NCBI GenBank assembly: GCA_018881555.1
Contig: JACAXG010000013.1
Coordinates: 11,670,479 to 11,734,478 of the forward strand
DNA length: 64,000 bases
Direction: 5' to 3'
Source of the DNA: Amblyornis subalaris
Taxonomy: Eukaryota > Chordata > Aves > Passeriformes > Ptilonorhynchidae
The position numbers and the translations under genes are program-made. Of the stretch, positions 1 through 14,500 are shown one piece after another; within the stretch, counting starts at the first letter, position 1; each line of letters starts with the position of its first letter. The notes below the pieces were generated by a model. That model worked only from the letters and a program-made list of their open reading frames with translations. It was not told where the DNA came from and did not search any database.

Positions 1-3000
1 TACTACTCTGATGTCAATATCTGCTGGTGTTTTGAAGCTGTATATTGTTTCATCGACACTGGCTTCTTCCCATTTATTTTATTCTTTCCTTTATCTCACA
101 TTTTGGGGCAGGGATGGGTAAGGAATGTAATAGGTTTCGCAGCTATGCCTCCCCTCTCCTGATTGCAGCTAAGTTGTTACTCTGGCGAATACCTCAGAAT
201 CCTTTGGCAAAATTTGCTGTCTCTCCAGCTGCTGCATTTTGTTTGTTTGGTGTTTTGTGTGAGGGCTTTGCTTGTTTTTTTATTTGTTTTATTTTTGTTG
301 TTGTTGTTTAAGTAGGTTATCCTGTCAGCTGCTTTAATCTGAACTTTTTGCAGGTAGATCCCACAGGCATAGCCTTTGGAATAGCTGAAGCACATCCTGT
401 TGCAGCTTTCATTATCAAGTTCCTATTTTCCCCTGTCTTTGAAGGATTTTTNGCCATACTTTTGAGAACTGATTTACTTTGTGGCTTGTTTGTGCAATGA
501 TCTGGACGTACAGCATCTCCCTATCTGTGGCTCATACACTTGGTTGGAAATGCTGTTGTCTAATACAAGTTTTCGCTTCTAATTTGAACAAAAAAAGGAA
601 GATCTTAGTGGAATACTTTGTATTTTTCTTCATTTCAGGTAGATTTTCCTAAAAGCCTCTGGAAATCATTACTTTCACTGAATGGGTTTATTGTGTAGAT
701 CAATCCCAATGTCCCAATGGACACAGAAGGTCTGTTTTCACTTGCCAGGTAGCTCTTGAATTTGTTTGTTTGTTGGTTGATTCATATAAATTCCAGGAGT
801 GTGAATTGATTAGCCCTTCAGGACAGATTATTTATGAATGCGAAGGGACAATTAAAGGTTGTAGTGGTAAATGTCTGCTATTTTAACTTCAATACTTGCA
901 AAAACCCCTCTAATGTCTAGAGATGTATGGCCTGGAGAAGAATATGCTCTCACGTAAAGACATGGAAATTATTTATGTTGATATTTTAGTCCCTTGCTTG
1001 AAACAGATACAGAGAAAGAAGTACATAGACTTTCAGAAATAAAATCTGAAATTTATTCTGTTTTCATTTTGCAGGATACGTAGCAATTGAATTTTCACTA
1101 CTGTGAATTGGGATAGAGTTAGATGATAATTATTTTGTCAAGTTTTATAATTTTTTCTCTTCTGGTTCTTGTTAGTGCCTTTAACTGTAGACTTTTGAAC
1201 TAGAAGTAATATTATGTGACCTTGTGTAATAAATCCTGCATATCTTTTATATTGAGAATAGGGAGAATCTTTTTAAAGATGATCAGACAAATTTAACATT
1301 TATTTTAATGTCTGTCAGTTTAATTATGGGGAAACCCAGCTCTATGGTGTTGCAGATTGTCCCTTTTAAGAGCCTTTGTAAATTAGGGTTGGGACTTTTT
1401 TTATTCTTCTATTGAGTTTAATATCCCTAACTAGTTTTCCCCCAAAAGGAATGGTACATGTAGGTGCTTTCTGAAACTAAAAATAAAATAAAAGAACTAC
1501 TTTGGAAAGCTTCTGAAGAACAAAAGAAAGCTTATTTGATTCCTGTTTAAATAAATAAATAACACCATATGGCTTTTATTAAGGTGCTCTGTAGCTGTGA
1601 TGCATTCATCACACAGGTGTTCACTCTTCAAAACGGTGTTGATTTGTCCTCTTTGTTGCTTTTGTTCAGGTGATAACCTGCTAAATGCTCCCAGCCTTCC
1701 TCAGCTGATAACAGTGCTTTTCTGCAGTATTTAGTAGGATGTAAATACTGTTGTATTCACTGCTGGTGCCATCTTCNTGATAACCTGGCAATTGTACGAG
1801 GGATGTCCCTTGCAATACAAATAGGAACATGCTTATAAATATGAAATAAGGTGGTTGGATTCCTTTTGTTGTGTAAATGTGTATGTTTATTATATAGGAA
1901 TAACATATTGCAAACTATAAATTATCATGTTTCCTGTTAGTGAGACTTCAGGATCAAAAAAAATACACATTCCTGTAGCTAATTGGGATAAAATTCTTAC
2001 ATAGAAAACATTTGATTTAATTAAAGGGCTGTGCAGCTGCTGCTTTGAAATACGTTTTTAGACCCCAGATATTTTTTCTTAAATTGTTTTTAAGACTAAA
2101 AAGTAGTTTCAACTATCCAAGCTAATGTAATGCTAACTTTTAAACTTTTTTTTTTCTGCAAAGTAGGTAATAACTCACCAGAAGAGCNAAAATATCTCCT
2201 ATCCATTCATTTTAGTTGAGTCTGTAAGTGAATGAAATGAACCAGTTGGTGTATCATTCTACTTTCTTTAAACACTTTCTAATTTTGATATAATTATATA
2301 ATTAAGCAATGATTTTCACTGTCATAATGATAAAATATAAATATTGTAAGTTCCACTAACTGTTCTACATATATAATTTTGATGTGTGACAAGCTGGTAT
2401 TCTGTAACAGGAAAGATTTTATGCTTATTGTGAACATTTCCAAAGGGCAAGTGAGCTGTGCTGTGTCAGTGAAAGTTGCACCAGTGTCACTAAAACAGTC
2501 CTGAAGGAACTGTGAACCAGTCCAGCTCTTCAGAGTAGCTGCACCATGAGAAGTGCTCCAAGTCACTGACTCCCTGCTGCACACTGTGCCCTCGCTTACC
2601 AGGGCTGGTGACAAAGGTGTCAAACCTAACGCTTCAAAGATGCTGGGTACAACCAGTGACAGACCCAGACTGTGCACAGCAAGCTGATGGAATGGTGTCT
2701 TTTCTTGTCCATTGCTGTTTGTTGTTTCAGTTGTTGTTACATATGTTAAATATTCTCTTTTATTCTTCTCTTCGTTGCTTCTAAACCACTTTTGTCAAGC
2801 TCCATTCCTTTAACTGATTGTTGGTGAGGTTTCTATGGCCACGGAGCCTCCAGTGCCAAGCCTGTGTCCCACCTCCTGTGACTCTGTGCCTGTGGTCCTC
2901 TGTCACATCCTGTGTTGTCCTCACTGCTCAAGGCCTCAGCCATCAGCGAGGCTTGTGTTTCTCACCTTTCTGGTCTGAGTGTTGCAGTCTGAAATGAATC

Positions 3001-6000
3001 CACGTGGGCTCCTTGCTTCTTGCAGAGTGTTAGGACACTGTTCTGGGTGTTAGACCTGCTCCTGGGATGTGTTTGCTTGCAGGCAGAGCAGGGCTAAAGA
3101 CCCTTCCATCTGTGCAGTATCCTAGAGGAAATTCATCCTGGGAGAGGAAGCTGTCTGTGTCCTTGAGTGCAGGTTTGCATAATTTCCAGTTTCCCTGAAA
3201 GCCATGTCTGAGATGCTCATGTGTGCAAGGGAAAACCATGGAGAATGCTCTGGAATCNCAGATTCTCTAGCAGAGGCAAACAAATAAGCTGTGTGCTGTA
3301 GTGATGGTATCACTAATCATGAAGGAGGTATATTTACATGTGTTAGAGTTGTGTGCTTGGAGGCTTTTTCACCAGTCTGTTAACCACAATAACGTGAATG
3401 ATTTCTTAAAAAGCCTGTAAGCCAAATCTGTTTTGGGGAACTTTCTAGCAGCTCTTAGTGTCCCTCAACTTTTATCAGCCCAACAGATTTGCAAGTCTAT
3501 TGGCAATTAAAAATAGATAAAAATTAATTTTTGAATGCATCTACTATTGGCAGACTTTTGACTGTTTTGCAAAAAGTGTTTTTGTGAATGCCTGCATGAC
3601 CCTTCTATTAAGCAACTACCTGTGTTCAGTAGCAAAAGAGATTTTAAGTGTTTCACAGCAGGTGAGATGATTTAACCTGGAGCAGAGTAATTGCTTTTCT
3701 TAAAAAGGGCACACACCTTTCCTGTGGACTCTTTNGCCAAATATAATTATGGCTATTAAAACACAAAGGCAGTTTTTAATTTTTTTTTAACCAAATTACA
3801 TTCCTGAAATATTCAACTGAAAGAATGAAAAGATTCTTTTGAGCATAATAATTCAACCCCCAGCNTGTAAATGGCATTCACACTCAAGCAAAAGGCAAAT
3901 CCGAATGTGTGTGGTTGTAATTTTTTTTTCTTCCGATCACTTTCATGTTATCAAGCACCTGATGAAGGCTGAACTGTTGAAGTAGGAAGATCTCCTTCAA
4001 ACCCCGTTATATAACAATTGCCCTGCCTTGCTTGCCACTGCTGTCCCTCCATGCACCAGAGGGCCCCGAGCAATCACTTGCATGACCTGGACGTTTTCTT
4101 CCTGCACACAAAGGCAAAACAAGAAGTAGCACTGAAGTCTGTTGGCATTTATGGAAACATTTTTCACCAGAGACAACTTGAAGGGTGACACAACTTCTAA
4201 ATGCAGCCTGCTGGGAAATTACACAAGCTGGGCAAACCCCAGCTTGGCCAGGATTTCAGCAAAGCTCTGGAAAAGCATTGTGTACATGCAGTTCTGGACT
4301 GTGTTCACTTATGACTCAGTTTAGCTAAAAGCCTTTATTTTATTTTTTTTTCTTCTTGAAATTAGCTTTTCCTCAATTGAGTTTCCCTCTTAGCTTTCTC
4401 TGACCACTTCTGTTGTTCTTAGTGCCTGTGCCAATANGTGAGGCACTGGAGAGAAGTGTCATATGTGGTGTTTTTTCCTGAAGCTGAACCACTCTAACTT
4501 AGAAACCAGTAAGTGAAGAGTGAGTGAAAGAAAAAGATATGGACAGTAAAGAATACAATATATTAGAAGATGTCCTAAATTCAGTCACCAACTCTCCTGC
4601 ANCCCTTCAGCTAGTGTGTGTCACAAACACAGCATAACTTACCAGAGGCAGAACACAGATATTTGATCTTTCATATAAAATTCTGAGTCTAATAATGTAG
4701 TTAGAGATACCTTAAAAGATAGTTCATTTTCAAAGACTAGTGATTTTTTTTCAATCGGTACAGGAAAATGAAAAAAATCTTGAAAGTTTTTTTGTCTTTT
4801 TTAGGCTTTTTTTCATAAGTCCTACAGACTGCTCACCGAAATATATCTGCAGACTGATTATTTGTAGTTGTTCCAATGATAGTGCAACTTCTCGTTTATC
4901 AAAATCATACAAGACATTTTACACCTTTTTTTTCCACCTGCATGTTTCAGGTGTTTTAGGGTTTGGCCTGACTGAGACTGAACAGTGTTTAGACTCTGAT
5001 ACCTGCGTTTTCTGTCATGGTGCACTGCAGCTTTAAAGGTTAATGTAAAAGCCTGGTGTGTCATGATGGAATTTGAGAAATTTTAAAACTCTACTGAGCA
5101 CCTGGCAGCAACTTAAGCTGCAGATGTCTCTTTCAAATGTATTGGATACATATCTGATGACTTTCAAACAATTCAAAAATGATGAGTTTTCAATGAAATA
5201 GTGATAAGCAAGTGGGAGCAGAAAATCCTAAATGCATTTCAAAAAATCTAAGGAATCTTACTATATCTAGGATAAAATACAGGCAAGGGGGGGAAAAAGT
5301 GCTTTCAAAAAGGATGACTGTAGTTCAGGAGTTATCTTCATGAACTCAGCTAAACAGTTATCCTCCCAACATCCAGAAAAACATCACTTCTGCTGTTTCC
5401 ACTTTGCAATATCAAATAAGTGCAGATTTTAAAAGTCCAAACTATTTGTAGCTGTGCAAATATTTGTGGAGCTTTTTTGCAGAGTAACATCAAAACTAAA
5501 GATGTTAAAATTGTGAGGTTTTTTTAAATGACATTATTAAGATCCTGTTTCTTTTTTTTTAGACTTAGAAGTTTCTTTTCACCTGACTTGGCTGCCAGAA
5601 AGTAACCCCCTTGCTGTGAGTAGATGTGTTTAGACAGGTTTTTAAAGTGTGCAGAGACCAAGTCAGAAAGGTACAATGGAGTACAAAATGGTTATTTAAT
5701 CTGAGAGATGCCATAAGAAACATCTATTGGTGAAGCTGGTAGGCTGAGAATTTGCATCATCATGTGAAAGGATTGTCCTTTGCTGCTCCTTAGAACAGGC
5801 GAATGTCAGTGTTGTTCAGGTGCACTTTTCCAGTTCTCTGCTTTTCTTCATTAAGAGTTTTATACTGTTCCTTGTGAACATTTTTCTTGAGCAACTAAAT
5901 GCTACATTCTCAGTAGCTGCACTCATCTGTTCGGTTTTAGTGCACTTATCTTGCATTTCCCTGTTTGACACAACTGCTTAGCTATCTGGAGTTCTTTTCA

Positions 6001-7184
6001 TACAAAATTCTGTTAATTTAAACTTTGCCTTCCTCCATATATTTGACTTCTTTACCTAGTTTTTTACCCTGACCAGCCATCAAAGTGACGACTGCTAGCC
6101 CATATATTAGCAATAGGAGAATAATGCTTTCATAGTTGCTGGTTTAATAGTATTTCCTTTGAAATAGCATTTCAAATATTTACCAAGTCCTAAATAAAGA
6201 GCAGGGGTTTTGGGGTTATTTTGTTCATGTAGGGGATAATAAAAAAAACAAGGCTTTGTGGAATCTGCATGAAAGTCACACCTTTTCAGTCTGGAGTGAT
6301 ATTTCCAGCCAGATTTGTCTTAGTCTCATTTTAATCTGCATGTCTTCAGCTTCATGATTGTGGGTTTTTTGATAATTGCTTTGTTAGTCCTCTGACACTG
6401 AGTGACAGTGCTTTTCAGTGCTTGACAGCCAAATCCATTGGCATTCGACAGTCCTCATACACAGTGAGGTGTTTTCTCTCTGGCTGGTGACAGTAAGAGC
6501 TNTCAAGTTGACAGAGGGGGGCTAAGATGTCTTCACGAGCGAGAAGAAAGCTGAGAGAGGATGAGGAGGTTCTCTGTCAAAATAAAAGCATTATTTAGCT
6601 CATCCTTCTAGTGTAATGAAATAAACAGAAGATCTGATAGCTACATGTTAAAACATAATTTTATTTATGTATTGCTTATAGAAAAATTCACCCCTTAGCT
6701 TATTATCAGGGTCCTCACAACTTGAAAATTTTTTGCAGTAAGTGTGACAATTTTTTTTTTTTCAGTGAGGTGATGAATGGTTTGATGTAGAAAGAGAATA
6801 TTTACATGTGGAGAGTTTTGCAATACCCTCTGAGAACTGATCTGCTAATTGTTTTTTCTCAAGAAACAATTAGTATAGAATGCATTTATTTAGGGGGGGT
6901 TTGTATACATTTATTTTGTCTTAAAATCAAGATGAGTTTGAGAGCTTTATATGGTTTACAGTAACTCAAGGGATTTTTTGCTTTCCTTTTATGCTTTAGA
7001 TACTTTCCCACTATAAAATAATTGTTTGATTAGTCAAAGTTGCTGTAATAAATTCAAGACATTCTTACTTTACTTACACATTCTTACATACTTACATTAC
7101 TTACACAGCACTAGTGCTGTGCTTGCTCTATCTACGAGGACAGTAGTGTTCACAGGTAATATTGATTTGCTGTCTTTGGGGGAA
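1..7184. other. No gene seen: AT-rich unique sequence
   Basis: T-rich plus-strand sequence with a short GTT repeat at about 296-308. A GC-richer patch at 2440-3240 carries short open frames on the minus strand (127, 69 and 63 codons) with no recognisable domain. Apart from the CTCF-like motif at 4050, nothing functional is supported. Confidence 0.7.
4050..4068 (+). promoter_or_regulatory. CTCF-like motif
   Basis: GCACCAGAGGGCC at 4053-4065 matches the CTCF core consensus CCASYAGRKGGCR at 11 of 13 positions, including the AG-GGC heart. It lies in a slightly GC-richer patch (about 4005-4110) of otherwise AT-rich sequence. CTCF binding would make it a loop anchor or insulator. The call rests on the motif alone. 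Confidence 0.3.
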
Positions 7185-7232
7185 GAAGAGGACCAAAACA
7201 ACCAAACAACAAAAACCCAAACAAACCCCTTG
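7185..7232 (+). repeat. A/C-rich (CAAA-like) tract
   Basis: A short A/C-rich low-complexity stretch with CAAAC and AAACCC motifs, similar in style to the longer tract at 20331-20472. It holds no other signal. Confidence 0.75.
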
Positions 7233-10200
7233 CTGAGCTTACTCAGTTGGCAGTTAATTACCCACCAGGAAAAAGCATTCAAAGAACCAGAAGATGAGTG
7301 GTTTATGTGATCAAAGGGAGGTAGGTCACTATGGATGAATGTTGTTTATTTCTGGCTATTTGTTCCTGGATCTTCTGCATGGATGTTCATGAGAATGCCT
7401 CTACTATTTTGTCTTTGCAACTGGATTCCACTGCAGCAATACTGTATTTGAATTTGTCCCTCACATTCATGGTTGTTCTCCCTTCCTGCCAAAACGCAAC
7501 AATTTAGAAGTGTTTGGGAAACTGCAGCTTCAGGTATTGCTGGACTCCAAACCCCAAGAGTACTTCTCAAGTACTGTCTGTGTGTGATGGTTCACTCAAA
7601 GCTACACTTGGCAAGGTGCCTTGTATCAAGCAGTTCTGGTACAGGTACCCCTAGAATTACCCCAAATCCATGGCAGTGGTCACCTGTTCTCCAGTGTTAA
7701 CTAATGGAGTATTGGCTGCACAGGACAAGGATAAGTTACAAGGACACTTCACCCACAATAACTGGTGCACCACTTTGTGTTCTTTTACTTCTAAATTTAC
7801 TTTCCCATATTGTAAATGACTGCTCTTCTGAAATTAGTTTCATATAAAACCTATTTGTGTACTTANGATAAGGCCTGATAATTGACTTTTTCCTCTCTGA
7901 CTTTAGTGTTATTTTTCTCACAGGCACATAATCTTAAAAAAATTTTGGTGTTACCCACCTTTATGGTACTTTATAGCTCTGTCTTTCATACTGCAGTTCT
8001 TAATGTACCTGCACCAAGTATGCAGGAAATGTTCTTTTGGTGAAGAGTTTAAAGTCATACTTTTCTTTTTTGTTGTTTTATAAAACCTGTTTTAGCTCAG
8101 TTAATACCAATCTTAACTCGACTTTGAAAACCTAGTCCATTCCAATGAAAATAAAAGGTGATTTGAAAATTGAGATTTAGATGTGATCCTGTATCTCTTA
8201 GCTCTTTACTGTTTTGAACACTTGAAAACTGAAGAGCACACGAGCATCGAATGAAAACATCCTACCACTTGTTATGCTGCATTCCAGCTTAAATATTTAC
8301 TGTTTTTCACATTTGTATCCATTTTGTTGTCTCTCAACCCATGGCTGCCACTTTTCCTTTTATTTCCCATTTTGTTTCAAGTTTAGTTAAGTCTCACATG
8401 TTGCTCTGTCAGTTGCAGTTATTTTCAATAACACAGTAGTTGTTCTTGACAATAGTGGAAATATTAACTGCTGAACGTTATCAGAGCATGAAGTAGCATT
8501 TTAAACAAATCGGATTGAACAGCACCTAAACCAGCTTATACTGATTGAAAAGGCAGGAATAACACATTTTAGAGACTGTCACAGTGATAGCTTCAGGAGA
8601 TGTACAACCTTTCTTTGCTTCTTTAAAAAAATATTATCTTTGTATGCTGTTAGCACACAAGTTTAAAAAAGGCTTAATTTTTTTATTGCTCTCAATTATG
8701 TAATTAAGTCTTCAGATTCGATCATTTTAAATGGGGTTTTTTTTGGTGATTTAATATTCTGTATAGTTTCTGTCTGTTCCCAAGACATCTTCAGCGGAAA
8801 TGTAACATTTCATAAGATTGAATGAAAATCCCTTGGAATGGTGCAATCTTTTCAGGTGATGTGCTCGGGTCTTTCTGAAAACACTAACTTAGCTGTAAGG
8901 GAGTTTTGAAAGTGCTGTTGTGCAAGTTGATTATTCTTAATGTTCTTAAGCTTACTTGGGTTACATACAAGCACGTGAGATTCTATGGAAATGTGTGATT
9001 TCCTNAGTTCCACTTTAAAGAAATAGGCTCGTTCTTCTCTCTCTTTTGTTTTCATTAACCACGTAACACTGACATAAAGATTTTGAGCCTCAAAAATGTC
9101 CAACACATTCTTTCTTTGACAGCATGGTTTATTTTTAATTGCATTTTAAGAAAGAAGTGGCCCTAAAGCATCTTGCCTTATGCATTNTATCAATTATCTT
9201 GGTGGAAAAAACACATAAAATACATTTAATTATAGGTCATAACCCGGCAAATCATAAAAATCCTGTTCTGAAGTAAATTGTTGCCACTAATTAGCTTTTC
9301 TGTTTGCTAGTACTAAAATACATTCAATTCATGTCTTGTTAATATTNGTAATTTCAGTGAATTCAAAAGGCATAAAATACTGATATATCCTGTCACTAAG
9401 TAGTTTTCTAATATTGAAGAACATATAAATGGAAATCTATGTTTAATAGCTTTACATACACTACACTGAGGTCTATTGNGTCTTTAAATTGGATTCATGT
9501 TTAACCTCATTTAAAAGGAAAGTGCTACTTTAAGTTTTGATTTTGAGTTGGGTTTTTTGTTAGGCTTTCCATTAAAAGTGGGTGGGNTTTTTTTCCATTA
9601 AAAATGTTTCCAAGAAGTTTACATACTGCTGTGNGAGTTTGACCAGGAAAACTGAGATGCCTAATGAAGGACTGAAAGTGTTGATAATTGAGCGTGAGAC
9701 CTTTGATATATTAAATCACAAGGGTCCAAAGCANGAAAAGTGAACTAAATGTGCATTGCACATCTGGGGCAATGGTTTGGCAAACAGTGTGGGGAAAATC
9801 CTGACTACTGTCCATGGTGTTTCACTCACATCAGTCTTTTTATCTGCCGAGAAACTTTTGGAAGTGCTGAACTATTTTACTACCTAATTACTACTTAATT
9901 TACATGAATTTACAAGATTATGTAGGAGTTTGTTGCTGGTTTAACTAGCAAGAAGAAGATAGCGTAGAGGGANGTTGTCACGTTTATAATCCTTGTATAA
10001 TTTTTAAAAATCACAAATCAGCCCTCTTTTGCTCTCCTCATCATTCATGTCAAATAGCGATCAGAATATAGTGAGGCATAATTTTTCTTAACTTTTTAGT
10101 GCTATGTTGTTAAGGTCAGAAACAAGAAACAGGATGAAAAGTTGAATCAATTGCTATTGTGAAGTAAAATATAGCACAGTCATACCAAAAGGAAATGATA

Positions 10201-10848
10201 TGCAACATTTTAGGCCAGGCAATAGCAGAGGCATTTTAAGTAGCAGAAACGGAAATTGGGCTCTGTTGATAGCACGAGATGGGGATGTGAGCAGAGGCAA
10301 TGGGACTGAATTAACAGTAATGTAGAAAGTTCTGTCACATCTGTTGAGTCATGGAGCACTCTTTGCAAATTCATGAATATCCTTTAAAGGGCACTAATGT
10401 ATATCCTGTAGTACACTCTTGATCNCTTCTTTTCCAAGGGCTGTTGGAGCTGTAAGCTCTGTGAATCAGCTGGGCAACTTGTACAACAGAAACAAAGCAG
10501 ATATCTAAATCAGCACATNATAAAATCAAGCCTAGTGTAGCCTGAGGCACAATGATAATGTTATATCAGGTGCAGTTCACAGACAGGAGAAAATATCTAG
10601 CCTATTAAAACGTGAAATCATAACTAATCCTTTTCAATATCTGAGTGGCAGTAAATACTTCACATCAGTTTCTCATTATGCACTTTTTAGTTTTTATTGG
10701 TGTTGCTGCAGATTCACATGGATTTATTTCAGATTTTTCTATTTTGGGCCTACTCTGTAAGTTCAGTAAGATCCCTTGAATTCATCTTGTGTGTTGAAGC
10801 CTCTGTGCAGTTTGATGGTGACACCAGAAGTGGCAGAAAGTCCCATCA

Positions 10849-10914
10849 GAATTTATGAATGAGNGGGGGAGAGAGAGAGATTCATAATTCTCATAAATGA
10901 GAATTTATGAATGA
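10849..10914. repeat. GA tract and palindrome between 14 bp direct repeats
   Basis: The 14-mer GAATTTATGAATGA occurs at 10849-10862 and 10901-10914. Between them are a G/GA tract (10861-10880) and a near-perfect inverted repeat (left arm TTCATAATTCTCA at 10881-10893, right arm TGAGAATTTATGAA at 10898-10911, one indel). The right direct repeat overlaps the right arm. The pattern can be explained by template switching during replication, or by a tiny insertion flanked by duplicated target sequence. Confidence 0.85.
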
Positions 10915-10924
10915 AAGCATGCGA

Positions 10925-10975
10925 GGGGAAAACAAAAGGCAACAAACAAACCAAAACAAAAAAANCCCAAACACC
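10925..10975 (+). repeat. A-rich (CAAA-like) tract
   Basis: A-rich low complexity with AAAC units and one n inside an A run, directly after the palindrome at 10881-10911. Confidence 0.75.
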
Positions 10976-11452
10976 TGAAGTAGTATCTCATGTGAAATGG
11001 TTACAACAGGAATCAAATTGAAGTGTGGGTTTACTTCTGCAGTCCATGACTCCCAGATCTGCTCCTCAGCAGTACTCGCACTCTGTGCAATTCACGAGGC
11101 CACATCTCATGATGGTTTGGAATATTTTATGGTATTGTTTTAAAAATTACTCAAGGCAGCCCAACTGCAGTCTTCCTGAAGCTGAAATGAGGGTTTGGGG
11201 TTCTTTTTTAGCTTTGCAAAGCAGCTCGGTTTGCTGGTCCTGAGTGCTTTTGTAAGATGACTTAATATTGCTGAAGTCTGGGTTTGAAAGTAATCCTGGT
11301 TTTGTTCCTGAAATTTACTTTAGTGTTTGCCCTGAGGGATAACCCTTGGTTACTAGTCAGTATGCACTCAGTGTTCTGAACTGTCCTGAAAATCCACACT
11401 TGGCTTTTGTCCATGGATAAATTATTTGGAAAACTACATCTGAAGGTGGTTT

Positions 11453-11532
11453 GTGTGTGTGTGCGTGGAGGTGGTTTTGTTTGGGTTTTTCTTTTTTCTT
11501 TTTATTCCTTTTTTTTCCTTTTTTTTTTTTTA
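11453..11532 (+). repeat. (GT)n followed by a T-rich tract
   Basis: A five-unit GT run at 11453-11462 is followed by a T-rich, A-poor tract from about 11474 to 11532 that ends in a long T run. It is low complexity only. Confidence 0.85.
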
Positions 11533-14500
11533 TTTAACCTGAGCATCTCTGCTATTCCATACTGTTTTCTTAAAGCTGAGTGATTAATTTTCTCAAATAA
11601 CTACACCTTACCTGGAGCTTATCTTGCTATGACAGCAAGCAAGGTGAAGGGAAGTTGCATACTGTTCTGTCTTCCAGAGACATCTGGAATGCACAAGGTG
11701 AAATCTTCACCTACCAGTGCTCTGAAAGGGGCAAAGGGAAGTTTTTCAAAGATCCTAACTAAATGTCCCACAGAAAAATGCTGTACAAAGCTGTCTTGTC
11801 ATGCCCATCTGTTGCTGAATCTAGAATTCATGTTTCCAGTTTTCTCCCGTTGTTGTCTATCTGAAGCATCTCAATATTGTTATGATTAAGAAGCCTTAAA
11901 TACTTGCACTGAGGATATTGATTACAGAATCTCCTGGAGGAGATTCTAAAAAATTGTTCTATTTCTTAATGGAAGCAGCAGATGAGTTCAGTGTCTCTTA
12001 CTGCAGAGAAAAAAAAAATGAAGATGACAAAGTTCAAGATGAGAAATTACAGGGCAGTGCACATGANGTGATAAACCAGCCCTTACAGGATTATAGATAC
12101 TTCCTTAGGACAGAAATCTATGTTAATCCATACAGGAAATCCAATACTGAGGGACTGGAAGGAGCAGAAACAGGTCAGAGGGACATCACCGTCTTTAACA
12201 CGGATTAAAAACTGGAGACATGATTAGTACTCTTCGAGTAACTTTGGGGATTTGATGTCCAGAGAGCTACTGTCGCCTTGAAGACAAGGAATTCATAGTT
12301 AAAACAGCTGATCAGCATACTGAGTGCAAAGTTTGTGAGATTGCCAAAATAACAGGAGGGTGGTACTATATGAGGTTATGNTCCCATAAGGAAAAATGGT
12401 TGGAACAAGTGAGATCATACAGCACTTCATGCTGAATAAAGCAGTGATGGCNNGAGGCGGAGCTGGGACTCACGAGGGAAGACTTGCAATTGCACGGAAG
12501 TGCAGAGGAGAGAGCACAGCAACAGATACATTTATATGAGTTATTTAAGATGTTAATTGCATTTTTAATAGGTAAGGGAAATTGAGTAGGGTTGATATGG
12601 AAGTTAAAGCAAGGAAGCATGGATAAGTGATCTCGTTAAGTGGTTGTATAATGGTAATGAAGGCAGGAAGGGATGGTCTGCTGAGAGGGAGAGCTGNATT
12701 CAAACCCTTTGTAGTCAATTATAAACTTGTTAAACTTGCAATTGAACTTTTGAGTTTCAGATTTAAATACAAAAATAAAAAAAACCATATTGCTGGTGGC
12801 CTCACTATGTAGCTAGGGTAAGTGACGAACTTGGCCAAGAAATCAGAGCAGTGTTTTGTCCTAAGTTCAGGAATCTGGCTGGGTACTGCTTCCCTAGCTG
12901 GGCACTGAACTTCACAGACTCCAGCTTTCCCTGGAGAATGGAGTAAAGAGAACTGTTACTGGCAGTAGGTGATAACAGAGGGGGTCTGATAATTCTAAAA
13001 AGATNCATGAGGTTAATTTTCATACTTGTATATTTGAAGTCTTTCTCATATGGTTTTCCTTCATATAGCAAAGACAAACAGCCCTTACAGTGGAGACTAC
13101 AGGCTGTAGTAAAATAGTTTCATATTCCCAAGTCGTTGGAGAAAAAGACCAGTCTCCTGCTGGAGTTGTTTGGTAGAGTCTTATGGGGCAAAAAATCGCA
13201 TGTAATTGTATGAAATGTTTTACTCACAGACAAAACAGATAAATGAAAACTACTGAAAAAAGACTATCATGTGGTGGGTTTGTTTTTTTCCTCTCTGAAC
13301 TGAATGAAAGCAAATTAAGGATTAATTTAGGATAGGAGTAAAATCATTTAAAATAGGAGAGGGCTCTGAGAAACACACTCTCTGAGACCTTTTCAGTAAC
13401 ATAATCTAGGTAGAAATCAGTAAATTGTTTNAGGAAAATGTTATTAAAAAGGAAAAACGAGAAAAGTGCAGCCTCACTCTGTATGAACATTGAGTGCTGA
13501 TNGTAGGATATCAGTAACAGGATACTGCCAGACATTTGAAAAACTCCGCATCTGAGACAACATGCAGACCATTTTGTTNTGCGGGTTCATGTGCTTAAAG
13601 CACCTGAGAAGCTGTGTTAGATACTGATAGGGTTCCAAATNTGAAGTCCAAAGGGAATTGAAAATGATAAATTTTGCTAGGCATGAATAGATAAGTACCG
13701 TAGAATGTTGTGAAACTCGGAATTTTCAAAACTGATTTGAGTGTCCTTTGGGGAAGGCAAATGCTAGTTTTAGAGTAATAGCCAAGTACAGCTTGAATCA
13801 AATCAGAAAAAGCATTAGTTTTACAGAAGTCTTCAAATGATTGCTTAATGATAATAACTGACTGAGTTTCCAGCCCAAAATCCAGGTTATGTGATGNATT
13901 GAAGAATTTCTGAGTTCTCTAAATGTGTTATTTATTACCACTATTTATCCTCAGATTCATATCCAGTGTGGGCTGCAGCAAATCAGTCAATTAGTAGTGG
14001 TAGGTGGGGAGATGTCTCGGGGATTAAGGCACTCACATATCTATTTNTTAATCATACAAATAAATAAAGGCGGTTGCCGGGATCTGTGGTTACCTAGATA
14101 CCAGGCACTGTGACTCAGAAGCTTTTATCTTTTATCACTCCACAGAAGTTGCTCTTCTAAGTCTGAAAATATCTGCTTTTCACTTTTAATACTTGTTTTC
14201 TTTCCTGGTAAGAATCAAAGAAAAGAATAACTTATAATATTTGTCCATGTCTATGAACACTCTAGTCATTATAAAAGCTAANATTTTTATTTTTCTGAGA
14301 ATTTCCNTGGTCTTCTATTACTTTCTTAATCCCTGTGTGAAATGGGATTTTTGCCCAATAAGAATAAACTTAAGTTTAGTCTTGAAGTTTATTATTAAAC
14401 CTATATGTGTATTTGTACAATATCACAATGTTAATCTTTCAGTTCTTCCCATTAAAATAGCACTGTAATCTGTCTAGCAAGAAGCTGTGATTATTGCATA

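Noticed and set aside
2294..2677. 127-codon minus-strand open frame as a gene or old retroelement
   Set aside because: The sequence is GC-richer than its flanks but I could match it to no domain or repeat, and no start or splice context supports it.
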